Assembly (NCBI GenBank): GCA_029942065.1
Contig: JAPYTY010000004.1
Location: 1 to 24,383 of the forward strand
Reading direction: 5' to 3'
Length of the DNA stretch: 24,383 bases
Origin: Acidobacteriota bacterium
GTDB lineage: Bacteria; Acidobacteriota; UBA6911; RPQK01; JADFOI01
Below are positions 7,796 to 14,931 of this stretch, one piece after another. Under the pieces are notes generated by a model. That model worked only from the letters and a program-made list of their open reading frames with translations, was not told the origin of the DNA and searched no databases. Numbering within the stretch: position 1 is the stretch's first letter; each line of letters opens with the position of its first letter. The position numbers and the translations under genes are program-made.

Positions 7796-9152
7796 TTACT
7801 CGAGGGAGGGATAGTTGATGCTCTGGGTGTCGGGATCAAAGTCGGGAATCCAATCCTCCTGAAGCAGGGCATCGGCTTCTGGAAAGCGGCTCGCCACCCG
7901 GCGAACTTCGGCATCATCCAGCACCGTTAGATGGCCCTTGTCGTCCAGCAGCTCCCCGTCGATCTCGACCGTGACATAGTAGAAACAATCGATATCCCGA
8001 TGGTGGGTGGGAGGCGTCGGCTCGGTGTCGCACACCAGGTTGTAGCGGTCGGTCCCGAACGCCAGCTGTACCATGCCGGAACGCCGACGCAGCGGACCCG
8101 CCGGACCCACTTTAGGATCCGTTCCCAGGGCCAATTCCTCCAGCCAGCCCATCCCCGGGCCGGGATAGTATCCGGGGTACTGGACCTCGCTTGAACCTTC
8201 AAGAGCCTCCCGGATGTTTTCGCTCACCTGTCCACCTCCTTCCACCTTCACGATCTGACCGCCGTCAAAGCGGATGCGGATCGGCTGGGGCATATATCCC
8301 GCCTGATGCGAAACGATCACTCCTCGTGCATCCGGCCTGAGGTTCAAATTAGGTTCCACCTGAAGACTGATCTCATGGGCGAGAGGCCACTCCAGGGTGG
8401 GCTCGCCGTTAGGTGACTTGACCCCGCGTCTGCTTGAATCGCTCCAGATTGGTGTCGTCAAGAGTAAAGGTAAGATCGGTTCCGACAGGATCGTAAATGT
8501 GAAATCGCTTTCCCGCAATCAGCTTTTGCCAGGTCCTCATGGTGATGATCTCGTGAAGCTCATCCGGGTAGCTCACCGACGGGGAGGCCAGTTGTTCCGG
8601 AGTCAAATAATCCATACTGGTGGAACGGACCTGCTTGTTCTTCCCCACCTTCCCGTAAGTCGTCCCTCGTGCGTTGAACCCGACCACGACATCGTAGTCA
8701 TCCACCATGCGGGCCAACCACCCGGGAAGCACTCGACTCCGAACCACACCAGTTGCAACCATGTACCGGATGGGATCAAACCGCTGGTAGTCCAATTCCT
8801 CCCGTCCCATTCGAGCCTCGAGGACTGCCGGATCCTGGACAAAAACATCGGTCTTGACACCCATTTCTTCGGCCGCCAGGACCAGGGCTCGAACCACCAT
8901 GGGGTGCATGCGACTGCCCACAATAAGAAGTTCCTCTCCCTCCTGGAGGCCCAGACCCCATTGAGCACTCACGATCCATTTAAAAGGACGGCGGGCCACG
9001 ATGCGGGCATTGGGGAGCAGCTGCTCCACCTGGGTTACCCGAACCCGCCTCGGAGCTCGGGGTGCAGGGAGCTGCTGGGCGATCAGGTCGATCGCGTTGG
9101 CGAGGATGAAAAAGACTGAACAGACGATCCAGAGAGCGAGTTTACGATTCAC
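7796..9152 (-). pseudogene. Secreted M29/NicX-like metalloenzyme, frameshifted
   Basis: Two overlapping minus-strand frames make one protein of about 451 residues if a single base is removed. The first part (9152 to 8409) has a signal peptide (VNRKLALWIVCSVFFILANA), a Rossmann-like half (EGEELLIVGSRMHPMVVRAL) and DPVGTDLTFTLD. The second, in the +1 frame from about 8425 to 7796, carries NGEPTLEWPLAHE, GWLEELALGTDP and THHRDID. This order resembles COG2309 proteins: M29 aminopeptidases and the related dioxygenase NicX, whose metal ligands include Glu residues and an His-x-Asp pair (HRD here, near 7994-8002). The shift falls at a run of four C (8422-8425, GGGG in the mRNA); losing one G restores the frame. 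The start is the GTG at 9152, since GAGG (9161-9164) lies eight bases upstream. Alternatives are a sequencing error or a programmed shift. The substrate is unknown. Confidence 0.65.
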
Positions 9153-9217
9153 AGGCAACACCTCAAGAATTCCGAATTTCTAAGTCCAATTTCAAGCCCT
9201 GGAGTGAGGGGGACCTC

Positions 9218-9439
9218 CTAGACCTAGCCCGGCTTAGGCATAGGTTCTCGTCACGAAGCGCCGAAAGTGCCGGCCTGACAAGGCGCGCGACGGGAAGGCA
9301 CCGCAGGCGTACTGAAAAGTACGTTGAGGAGGCCAACCGAGCGCAACACCGTCAGGATGAGTGATTTTTTCGCTCCGCTCAGATGAAGGCGGCGGCGATG
9401 TAGCAGAGAATTTATGCCTAAGCCGGACTCACTAGACCT
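9218..9439. mobile_element. MITE-like element with TIRs and target duplication
   Basis: The element spans 9226-9431 (206 bp). Its ends form an inverted repeat of 23 bases (9227-9249 against 9406-9428) matching at 20, including a perfect 13-base CCGGCTTAGGCAT core. The 8-base direct repeat CTAGACCT flanks it at 9218-9225 and 9432-9439, as expected of a target-site duplication. The right copy contains the stop codon (TAG on the minus strand) and last codons of the ThDP gene, so insertion was at that gene's very end. The interior encodes no protein but is strongly structured: a perfect 6-bp hairpin with a GAAA loop (9308-9323), and CCTGAC (9274-9279) paired with GTCAGG (9351-9356). No transposase is nearby, so it would be mobilised in trans. 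Confidence 0.8.
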
Positions 9440-11366
9440 TCCGTTTCCTCTCCTCGGCCAGGGAGTAAGCCGGGTACCAGATCTTGTCAGCGCCCAGGCC
9501 CCTCCGGGAGATCACCACATCCAGAAGATAAGGTTCACCGTCACGGGTGCTGTTGGCGGCACGCCTCAAGGCGGCACCCAGATCCTTGGGATCCGTCACC
9601 TGCTCCGAAGCTACTCCGTAGGCCTCTGCAAGCTTGGTGAACTGGACCCGAGGATCTCCGATGAAGCAGGTCATGTCCTTGCCGGCCTTGGGCTGCTCCC
9701 CCCCTCGCGACCAGATCCGGGTCCGCTCGCCGTCATAAGCACCATTGTTCTCGACCACGATGATGATGGGAATGTTGTAGCGTTTGGCCGTCCACAGGCT
9801 CTGGTCGCCGCCAAAAAGAAAGGCTCCGTCTCCCAGCAGAGAGATGACCTGCCTGTCGGGGTGAGCCAGCTTGACTCCCATTGCGGCACCCACACCCCAA
9901 CCCAGGATCGCCGAGGTGGTGTCAAAGTAACCCATTTTGTCCTGTCCAAAGGTGAGGTAATTCAGCGCAATGCTGCCTGAATCCACCTCGTGAACCACAC
10001 AGGCCTGAGGGTCAAGATTCGCGCGAAGCTCCAGAGCCAAACGCTCATGAGAGATGGGGACATCGGCACTGCGCGACTGAGCGGCGATTTCCTGCGACTC
10101 TCGTACCTTCCTCGAGAACTCCTCGGTCTGGGCCCAGCGAGTGTCCCGAAGTTTTCTCCGGCGGTCCTCGGTGGTACGAGACTCGAGGGCCTCGATCAGA
10201 TCTCGAGCAAAGAGCTTGACACTCGATGGACTCGCCAGCACTGACGGATAGATTCGGCCGCTGTTCTCGACGTCGAACTTCACCTCCGCAATCCGAGTGG
10301 ATCGGGGAACCGCCGGGGCGGCGCCTCTCGGGACCGGCAGAAGACCACCCAGGTTCAACAGAAAATCGACCTGGGCAGGATATCTCATGTTGGCCCGATA
10401 GCTACCCAGATAGAGCGGATGGTCGGTCGGGAAGGAATTGGTCCATCGGCTCGGCTCCTGGACGACCGGAAGAGAGATCAGCTCCGCCAACCGGACGACC
10501 TCCTTCTCCGCCCCCAACCGGTAGATATCGCTTCCCACAAAAAGCGCTGGGCTCGTGGCGTCCAGCAACTGCCGGGCCACTTCCTCGACCTCACCGGTAT
10601 CGGGACGGACATTCGAGGAAAGCGTGAACTGACTCTGGTCGATGACCTCAGCCTTGAGGGATTTGGTCCCCAGGATGTTGGACGGCACCATCAGGAAAAC
10701 CGGGCCGCCCGGAGGTGTCGCCGCAAACTTGAAGGCCCTCCTGATATCCTCGGCCATGGTTTCGGGCCGCCGGGTCTCCCATCGCCAGCGGGTAAACGGT
10801 TCGGCTACCTTCGCCAGATCGTCCACTTCCTGAAATCCCCACCGGCCTCGCGCCGTCTCCCCCGACTGATCGATCGCAACCACCATGGGCGTCCGATCCT
10901 TGTAGGCGTTGAACATATGAACCAGGGTGTTGGGAAAGCCCGGCCGGGCGCAGGTAACAAACGGGATCTTTCCGCTCGCCTTGGCGTAGCCGTCGGCCAT
11001 GGCGGTGAGAACGCCTTCCTGCAGGGCCAGCACCACCTGCATGTCGGAACGGTTCATCAGGGCGTCAAATACGGGGTAATCTCCAGTCGAGGGGTTAAAA
11101 AAAACAAATCGAACCCCGCAGCGCTTGAGCTGCTCGACAAAGATCTCCCCGGCTGTGCCCTCGATGACCGCACTGGAGGTTTCACCTGCCGCAGCGGCGG
11201 TGCCGGCCGGAGCCGCCACCAGCTGTGAATACTGACGGGCTGCCGTGGCCGTCAAGCCCAGGGCGGTGAGACGATTGAGAAAGGTCCGCCGGCCGATATT
11301 TCCCAAAAGAAAGTCCTTGACCGGTCCTTTGATCTGGGTGGAATCCGTTAGATTGGTGATCTTCAT
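9432..11366 (-). CDS. Tat-exported thiamine-diphosphate-dependent enzyme
   Basis: A 644-residue enzyme of the acetolactate-synthase/pyruvate-oxidase superfamily. Residues 25-49 (GRRTFLNRLTALGLTATAA and on) form a Tat-like signal with Arg26-Arg27. The PYR domain follows at about 68-230, with the ThDP-activating Glu117 in LALQEG. A central domain covers about 250-400. The PP domain lies at about 440-620, with the cofactor motif GDGAFLFGG (512-520) ending in Asn540-Asn541 (GDG-x25-NN). Classic ThDP enzymes are about 550-600 residues and cytoplasmic; the extra length is the N-terminal leader. An exported ThDP enzyme must be loaded with cofactor before Tat transport, which fits. The substrate is unknown. 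AGGAGG lies eight bases before the ATG at 11366, a strong ribosome-binding site. A paralogue lies at 21949-23850. The stop codon is part of the MITE-like element's target duplication. Confidence 0.92.
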   Translation of the reverse strand: MKITNLTDSTQIKGPVKDFLLGNIGRRTFLNRLTALGLTATAARQYSQLVAAPAGTAAAAGETSSAVIEGTAGEIFVEQLKRCGVRFVFFNPSTGDYPVFDALMNRSDMQVVLALQEGVLTAMADGYAKASGKIPFVTCARPGFPNTLVHMFNAYKDRTPMVVAIDQSGETARGRWGFQEVDDLAKVAEPFTRWRWETRRPETMAEDIRRAFKFAATPPGGPVFLMVPSNILGTKSLKAEVIDQSQFTLSSNVRPDTGEVEEVARQLLDATSPALFVGSDIYRLGAEKEVVRLAELISLPVVQEPSRWTNSFPTDHPLYLGSYRANMRYPAQVDFLLNLGGLLPVPRGAAPAVPRSTRIAEVKFDVENSGRIYPSVLASPSSVKLFARDLIEALESRTTEDRRRKLRDTRWAQTEEFSRKVRESQEIAAQSRSADVPISHERLALELRANLDPQACVVHEVDSGSIALNYLTFGQDKMGYFDTTSAILGWGVGAAMGVKLAHPDRQVISLLGDGAFLFGGDQSLWTAKRYNIPIIIVVENNGAYDGERTRIWSRGGEQPKAGKDMTCFIGDPRVQFTKLAEAYGVASEQVTDPKDLGAALRRAANSTRDGEPYLLDVVISRRGLGADKIWYPAYSLAEERKRKV

Positions 11367-11513
11367 GATGCCTTCCTCCTTATCGCCTCGTTTCAGCGGT
11401 TGGTTGCGCGCCAGGGGATTGCTGGGTATTCATTTGAATTGAAACCGAATGTACTACCGGAATCGAGCATCGTCAAGGAATTCGTGGTTTCGTTCTTTCG
11501 TACGGTGGTGCTG

Positions 11514-11566
11514 TCGGCCGCTGGTCTTCGACCAGCGCGTTTTACGTTCTCAGGTTCCACGTTTCA
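11514..11566 (+). repeat. Dispersed repeat, module B copy 2
   Basis: It contains a perfect 7-bp hairpin, GCTGGTC-TTC-GACCAGC (11520-11536), followed by GCGTTTTACGTTC and CAGGTTCCACGTTTCA. It is nearly identical to 5736-5796 (-). Unlike the other copies, it does not follow the stop codon of a gene in its own orientation. Confidence 0.85.
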
Positions 11567-11587
11567 CGAAAAGAAGAACGGAGACCC

Positions 11588-11699
11588 GCGCCGATTCCGG
11601 AAGGCCGCCGCTACAACGACCTTGCTATGTTGGCTGATATTTGGGAGATATGACAAGGAAAAGATTTTTCTTCTCTGTGTCTTTGTGGTGGAACATCTT
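11588..11699 (+). repeat. Composite repeat (module A variant plus module C)
   Basis: Positions 11588-11634 match 111-155 (GCGCCGA, CCGGAAGGCCG, GCTACAACGACC, TATGTTGGC). The following C module ends TTCTCTGTGTCTTTGTGGTG and is a diverged copy of 148-228. Confidence 0.75.
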
Positions 11700-11761
11700 T
11701 GCTGTATGGCTTCGAACCGATTTCCTGCTAGAATGGATTTAATTCAGGGGAAAAAAATTTG

Positions 11762-12967
11762 ATGCTCAAAAAAACAGTGATCAGCCTGGCAGTATTCAGT
11801 GCCCTTGGGTATCCCGGTTGGGCTCAAGACCGGGGAGGGGGCGACGATTCATCGCCATCCGGACAGGGTCAGCAAACTCAACAGCCCAGCCAAAGGCCTG
11901 AGCGTCAACGGCCAATGTTCCTGTCAGGTAAGGTGATTCTGGACGATGGGCGAAAACCGGATCGACCCGTACGCGTCGCACTGGTATGCCAGGGCACGGT
12001 CATGAAACAGGAATACACCTCCAGCAACGGCACTTTCAGTCTGGAGTTGAACCGGGGGGGGGGGCAAGATTCTCAGCAGCCTATTGACGCTTCCATCTCC
12101 GGCTCAACTTACGGCAACCAGGGAGGCGGGTTTAGCGCGGGTCTTGGGGGCAATCTGAGTCTCGGGCAGGGCAACCCAGGACAAGGACGTTCCCAGAATC
12201 TGAGTTCCTGTGAGCTCCAGGCGGAACTGGCCGGATACCAGTCGGATATCCTGACGCTGGGGCCGCGAAGAGCTCTGGACAACCCTGATGTCGGGGTCAT
12301 CGTGCTGCACGCGATAGACGGCAGGCAGGGGGGTACGGTCAGCCTCAAAACCCTGGCCGCTCCCAAGGACGCCAAAAAGGCCTGGGAAAAGGCGGGCAAG
12401 GAGTTAACCAAAAAGAAGCCCAATTTTTCCAAAGCGACCAAGGAACTGGAAAAAGCCGTGGAGATTTACGAAGAATTCGCGGCAGCCTGGTACCTGCTGG
12501 GTGAGATGCGGGCGATACAAGATGATCGGTCAGGTGCCGCCGAGGCATTCAAACTGGCCATTGCAGCGGATGCCGACTACTCCAAGCCCCGTGTTTCTCT
12601 TGCCTTGATAGCTCTCGAGGAGGAGCGCTGGGAAGACGCCGCACAACTAGCCGATGACGCTCTCGAGATTAGCCCCAACGTCGTCAAAGCGCACTATTTC
12701 AAGGCGGTGGCCAACAGCTCCCTGGGCAAAGTTGAGGTAGCCGAAGCATCAGCCGTGAGAGTCCAGGAAAGCAATGAAGTTCAATTCTACCCTTTGGTCC
12801 ACTACGTACTGGGATGGGTCATGTCGCAAAAAGGGGAATTTGAGGCGGCCGTGGTCCATTTCAGGCATTTTCTGGAACTCCAGCCCGAAGCTCGACTCTC
12901 CGAGAGACTGCGACAGCAACTGTCGGACTGGGAGCAACAGGGCCTGATTCAAGAATCCGGCAGCTGA
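11762..12967 (+). CDS. Secreted TPR protein with carboxypeptidase-regulatory-like domain
   Basis: A 401-residue protein. Residues 1-22 (MLKKTVISLAVFSALGYPGW plus AQ) are a Sec signal peptide. A Gly/Gln/Ser-rich linker leads to a carboxypeptidase-regulatory-like beta-sandwich at about 53-95 (FLSGKVILDDGRKPDRPVRV, SSNGTFSLEL). A second glycine-rich stretch and a Lys/Ala-rich helix follow. From about residue 215 to 375 there are four TPR-type units (AAWYLLGEMRAIQDDRSGAA, SLALIALEEERWEDAAQLAD, HYFKAVANSSLGKVEVAEAS, HYVLGWVMSQKGEFEAAVVH). The layout suggests an envelope scaffold; no enzyme domain is seen. The ATG at 11762 is preferred over the overlapping TTG at 11759. A run of 11 G (12054-12064) encodes RGGG within the gene, and slippage there would truncate the protein. 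The truncated transporter fragment follows directly in the same frame. Confidence 0.85.
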   Translation: MLKKTVISLAVFSALGYPGWAQDRGGGDDSSPSGQGQQTQQPSQRPERQRPMFLSGKVILDDGRKPDRPVRVALVCQGTVMKQEYTSSNGTFSLELNRGGGQDSQQPIDASISGSTYGNQGGGFSAGLGGNLSLGQGNPGQGRSQNLSSCELQAELAGYQSDILTLGPRRALDNPDVGVIVLHAIDGRQGGTVSLKTLAAPKDAKKAWEKAGKELTKKKPNFSKATKELEKAVEIYEEFAAAWYLLGEMRAIQDDRSGAAEAFKLAIAADADYSKPRVSLALIALEEERWEDAAQLADDALEISPNVVKAHYFKAVANSSLGKVEVAEASAVRVQESNEVQFYPLVHYVLGWVMSQKGEFEAAVVHFRHFLELQPEARLSERLRQQLSDWEQQGLIQESGS

Positions 12968-13462
12968 AAGCCCTCGGGCGCTATCCCGGTTTTGAAACCC
13001 CCAAAAGGGGTACTCGACCGCTTCCTCATTCAGCTGTTCCTGGTTTCCAAAATCTTCAAATACCTTGGGATCCGCGGCGCCCTTTTCGTCCTGCCATGCC
13101 TGGCTCTCGGGAGCTACGCCCTTTTTATCGCCGCTCCTGTTTTGAGTATCATCAGGACCGTCAAACTGGCAGAAAACAGCACCGACTATTCGCTCCAGAA
13201 CACCGTCGGTCACGCCCTGTCTTTACCGACCAGCCGAGAGGCCAAATACAAGGCCAAGCCTGCTATCGACACCTTTTTCTGGCGACTGGGGGATATGCTC
13301 CAGGCGGGGGTCGTGTTCGTGGGCGTGCAACTGGCCTTCGCCATCCACCACTTTGCCCTGGTGAACCTGGTTTTCGTCGGAACCTGGCTGGTTATCGTGG
13401 TGGCGATCGCCCGCCACCACAAGCGACTGAGTACCGAAAGCGACATTCGGGAAGTTGCCTAG
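12968..13462 (+). pseudogene. C-terminal fragment of an Npt-type nucleotide transporter
   Basis: An open frame runs from the TPR gene's stop codon to 13462; the only start-like codon near its head is a TTG at 12992 (156 residues). Its sequence LIQLFLVSKIFKYLG, PTSREAKYKAKPAIDTFF and WRLGD aligns with residues about 301-390 of the full-length transporter at 14932-16284 (LTQLFLTGRIIRTLG, SREEKFKAKSLIDTFV, YRAGD), followed by two further membrane segments. The first 295 or so residues, including the N-terminal six-helix half, are missing. The SRE-x-K(Y/F)KAK-x-x-IDTF signature is characteristic of ATP/ADP translocase-like (Npt1/Npt2) MFS proteins. The sequences are clearly diverged, so this is an old paralogue that lost its 5' end rather than a fresh duplicate. 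No ribosome-binding site is evident. Confidence 0.75.
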
Positions 13463-13511
13463 GTCTCAAAGGGGCTAGACACCCCCCTAAAAATAAGGGA
13501 GCTCCAGACAC

Positions 13512-13549
13512 AAAAAGGAGTCGGGAACCCTTGAGAGGGCCCCCGACTC
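13512..13549 (-). terminator. Rho-independent terminator of the 16284-13588 operon
   Basis: The hairpin arms are GAGTCGGG (13518-13525) and CCCGACTC (13542-13549), with a smaller inner CCCT/AGGG pairing. Read on the minus strand, the stem is followed by CCTTTTTG, giving a T tract. It lies 39 bases after the stop codon of the last operon gene. It may also slow + strand transcription from the transporter fragment, but there is no T tract on that side. Confidence 0.8.
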
Positions 13550-13587
13550 GGTTGCACTTAGATTTGAGATCGTCGCCGTTACAGTGC

Positions 13588-13959
13588 TTAGTGACCGTGA
13601 CCGTGGGCCGAGACGGAACTCACCTTGATGGTGTTGGTCGTGGGGTCGAGTTCACCCTTGATCACCACCTCGTGTCCGATGTGCTCGTCAGCCTGCTCGT
13701 CAGTCTGCTCGTCAGCCTCGACGGCGCTGAAATCCAGTAAGAAAGGTCCGTCCTGGGTCGAGAGAGCTACGTTTCCCCCCCGTTTCAAGCATGTTTTGGC
13801 ACAAGCGGCATGGTTGGCGGTTGCAGACTTGGTATAGTCGCTGGCACAGTTTTCGTCCGCAATCCAGCCCGTCCAGCTCCCCTCGTCAGCAGACATACCA
13901 AAGGTGGTGAAGGCCACAAAAAGAAGAGCGATCCCGATAAACAATTTGGAATTTTTCAT
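13588..13959 (-). CDS. Small secreted Cys-containing protein
   Basis: A 123-residue protein with a clear Sec signal (MKNSKLFIGIALLFVAFTTF then GMSADE). The mature part has WTGWIADENCASDY, Cys53 and Cys57 in HAACAKTCLKRGGN, a beta-rich VVIKGELDPTTNTIKV strand pair and a C-terminal HGHGH tail. It resembles small secreted proteins common in Acidobacteriota with the pattern G-x-I-x-D-x-x-C then C-x-x-x-C; I recall this as similar to the DUF5818 type, without certainty. The Cys trio and His tail could bind a metal, which is inference. A short acidic tandem repeat (DEQT, DEQA, DEH) interrupts the middle. The ATG at 13959 has AGGAGG eleven bases upstream. It is the last gene of the operon, 85 bases after the pyrophosphatase. 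Confidence 0.8.
   Translation of the reverse strand: MKNSKLFIGIALLFVAFTTFGMSADEGSWTGWIADENCASDYTKSATANHAACAKTCLKRGGNVALSTQDGPFLLDFSAVEADEQTDEQADEHIGHEVVIKGELDPTTNTIKVSSVSAHGHGH
13683..13719 (-). repeat. Three 12-base tandem repeats inside a CDS
   Basis: GCTCGTCAGCCT occurs three times in a row (the second copy has one change, GCTCGTCAGTCT). It encodes the acidic repeat DEQT/DEQA. Being a multiple of three, gain or loss of a unit would keep the frame and only change linker length. Confidence 0.85.
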
Positions 13960-14044
13960 AAAAAATTTTCCCTCCTGGGTCCAGCATAAGCCGATTGAAC
14001 CCTCTCGTCAACCGACTTTTCGGGGAAATGGGCTCGGTCTGGAT

Positions 14045-14488
14045 CTAGCTCTTCTGCCAACAATTCTGGATATGCGCCTGTGCGGCTGCCTTGGAAAGCA
14101 GCCGGCCGATGGTCATCCGTTTACCCGGAATATGCTCGAAAACATGGGAAATGAATTGGTGAAGGGTATCGACAACACTTGAACCAATTTCCGGAGTCTC
14201 CCCTGGCACCGTCGCCAGAATATTGTGGTCTTCTTCGCCATCCTCTACTTGTTCCAGAAGGGCAACGGCCTCACAGGCAATGACTGTTCCTGTTTTCAGA
14301 GGCTGCTCGGTGATCACGTAGCAATCAAGATTGTCGCCGTCTTCACTGGTGGTATCCAGGATGAATCCATAGGGGAAGGGGTAACGCCGCGAGACCGTGT
14401 CGGTGCGCTGGTACTCGAGGGTCTTTTCATTGTAATCGTGTTTCAGATCCGAACCGGCTTCATTTTGAATAAAAACTTTAACCTGCAA
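14045..14488 (-). CDS. Inorganic pyrophosphatase, short family I form
   Basis: A 147-residue soluble protein of the family I inorganic pyrophosphatases, which hydrolyse pyrophosphate to two phosphates. The signature YPFPYGFILDTTSEDGDNLD (residues 36-55) contains the metal-binding Asp50, Asp52 and Asp55. A second acidic cluster, VEDGEED (81-87), corresponds to the other metal-binding loop of the E. coli enzyme, with Glu82 apparently where E. coli has Asp97. Most family members are 165-180 residues, so this one is trimmed mainly in the second half and may be a divergent subfamily. The start is a TTG at 14488, supported by GGGAG six bases upstream; no ATG is available in that region. It follows the cupin gene by 31 bases and sits in an operon with a nucleotide-type transporter, which suggests linked phosphate or nucleotide chemistry. 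Confidence 0.85.
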   Translation of the reverse strand: MQVKVFIQNEAGSDLKHDYNEKTLEYQRTDTVSRRYPFPYGFILDTTSEDGDNLDCYVITEQPLKTGTVIACEAVALLEQVEDGEEDHNILATVPGETPEIGSSVVDTLHQFISHVFEHIPGKRMTIGRLLSKAAAQAHIQNCWQKS

Positions 14489-14519
14489 AGCTCACTCCCA
14501 CTCTACTGCAGTAGACAAT

Positions 14520-14912
14520 TTATGCATTCTCCCGGCTACAATACTCTTCATCGGTGACCTCTTCGAGCCACTCGGTGCGGATCCCCAGATTCACAGCCCA
14601 GTGAATCATTTCCTCTTCCCTGGATGCCCCGTGCCAGTGTTTCTCACCGGGAGCCACACGAACCACATCCCCCGGTCTGATCTGAACCGGGGCCTCGCCC
14701 TGTTTTTGGACCCATCCCTTCCCCTTCTCCACCAGAAGCAGTTGTAATCCTTCGTGGGTGTGCCAGTGGGTCCGACTCCCGGGCCCGAATTCGACCCGGT
14801 AAACTCGCAAATCAGGATTTCCATCCATGACCAGACCCGCCCTCACCTGGCCGGTAAAACTCTGGGGATCGGCTGGTTGATAATCTACCTCACTGTCAAA
14901 ATGAAATTCCAT
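14520..14912 (-). CDS. Cupin-domain protein
   Basis: A 130-residue single-domain cupin. Motif 1 is THWHTHEGLQLLLVEKGKG (residues 48-66), with His49, His51 and His53 and a Gln57 where the consensus usually has Glu. Motif 2 is GDVVRVAPGEKHWHGA (81-96), with His92 and His94. A bound metal is likely. Such small cupins occur as metal-dependent isomerases, dioxygenases or sensors, often near carboxymuconolactone decarboxylase-type enzymes; the sequence does not decide which. No signal peptide is present. GGAG lies eight bases before the ATG at 14912. The gene is 19 bases after the transporter and 31 bases before the pyrophosphatase, all on the same strand, so co-transcription is very likely. Confidence 0.92.
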   Translation of the reverse strand: MEFHFDSEVDYQPADPQSFTGQVRAGLVMDGNPDLRVYRVEFGPGSRTHWHTHEGLQLLLVEKGKGWVQKQGEAPVQIRPGDVVRVAPGEKHWHGASREEEMIHWAVNLGIRTEWLEEVTDEEYCSRENA

Positions 14913-14931
14913 CTGAAGTTCTCCATCACGT

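Larger units (their letters stand above)
11367..11761. other. Intergenic stretch between divergent genes, repeat-filled
   Basis: No gene is supported. The left end carries the ribosome-binding site of the ThDP gene. The right half holds modules B (11514-11566), an A variant (11588-11634) and C (11627-11699), all in the + sense. Promoters for both neighbours must lie here, but I could not place them with confidence. GGGG (11747-11750) before the ATG at 11762 is a weak ribosome-binding site. Confidence 0.6.

Noticed and set aside
9300..9330. GAAA-loop hairpin as a stand-alone terminator of the ThDP gene
   Set aside because: No T run follows it; it is better explained as an internal part of the MITE-like element.
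12965..12967. Stop-codon readthrough joining the TPR protein to the transporter fragment
   Set aside because: The frame is shared, but a secreted TPR protein fused to half a transporter makes no structural sense; gene truncation explains the arrangement better.
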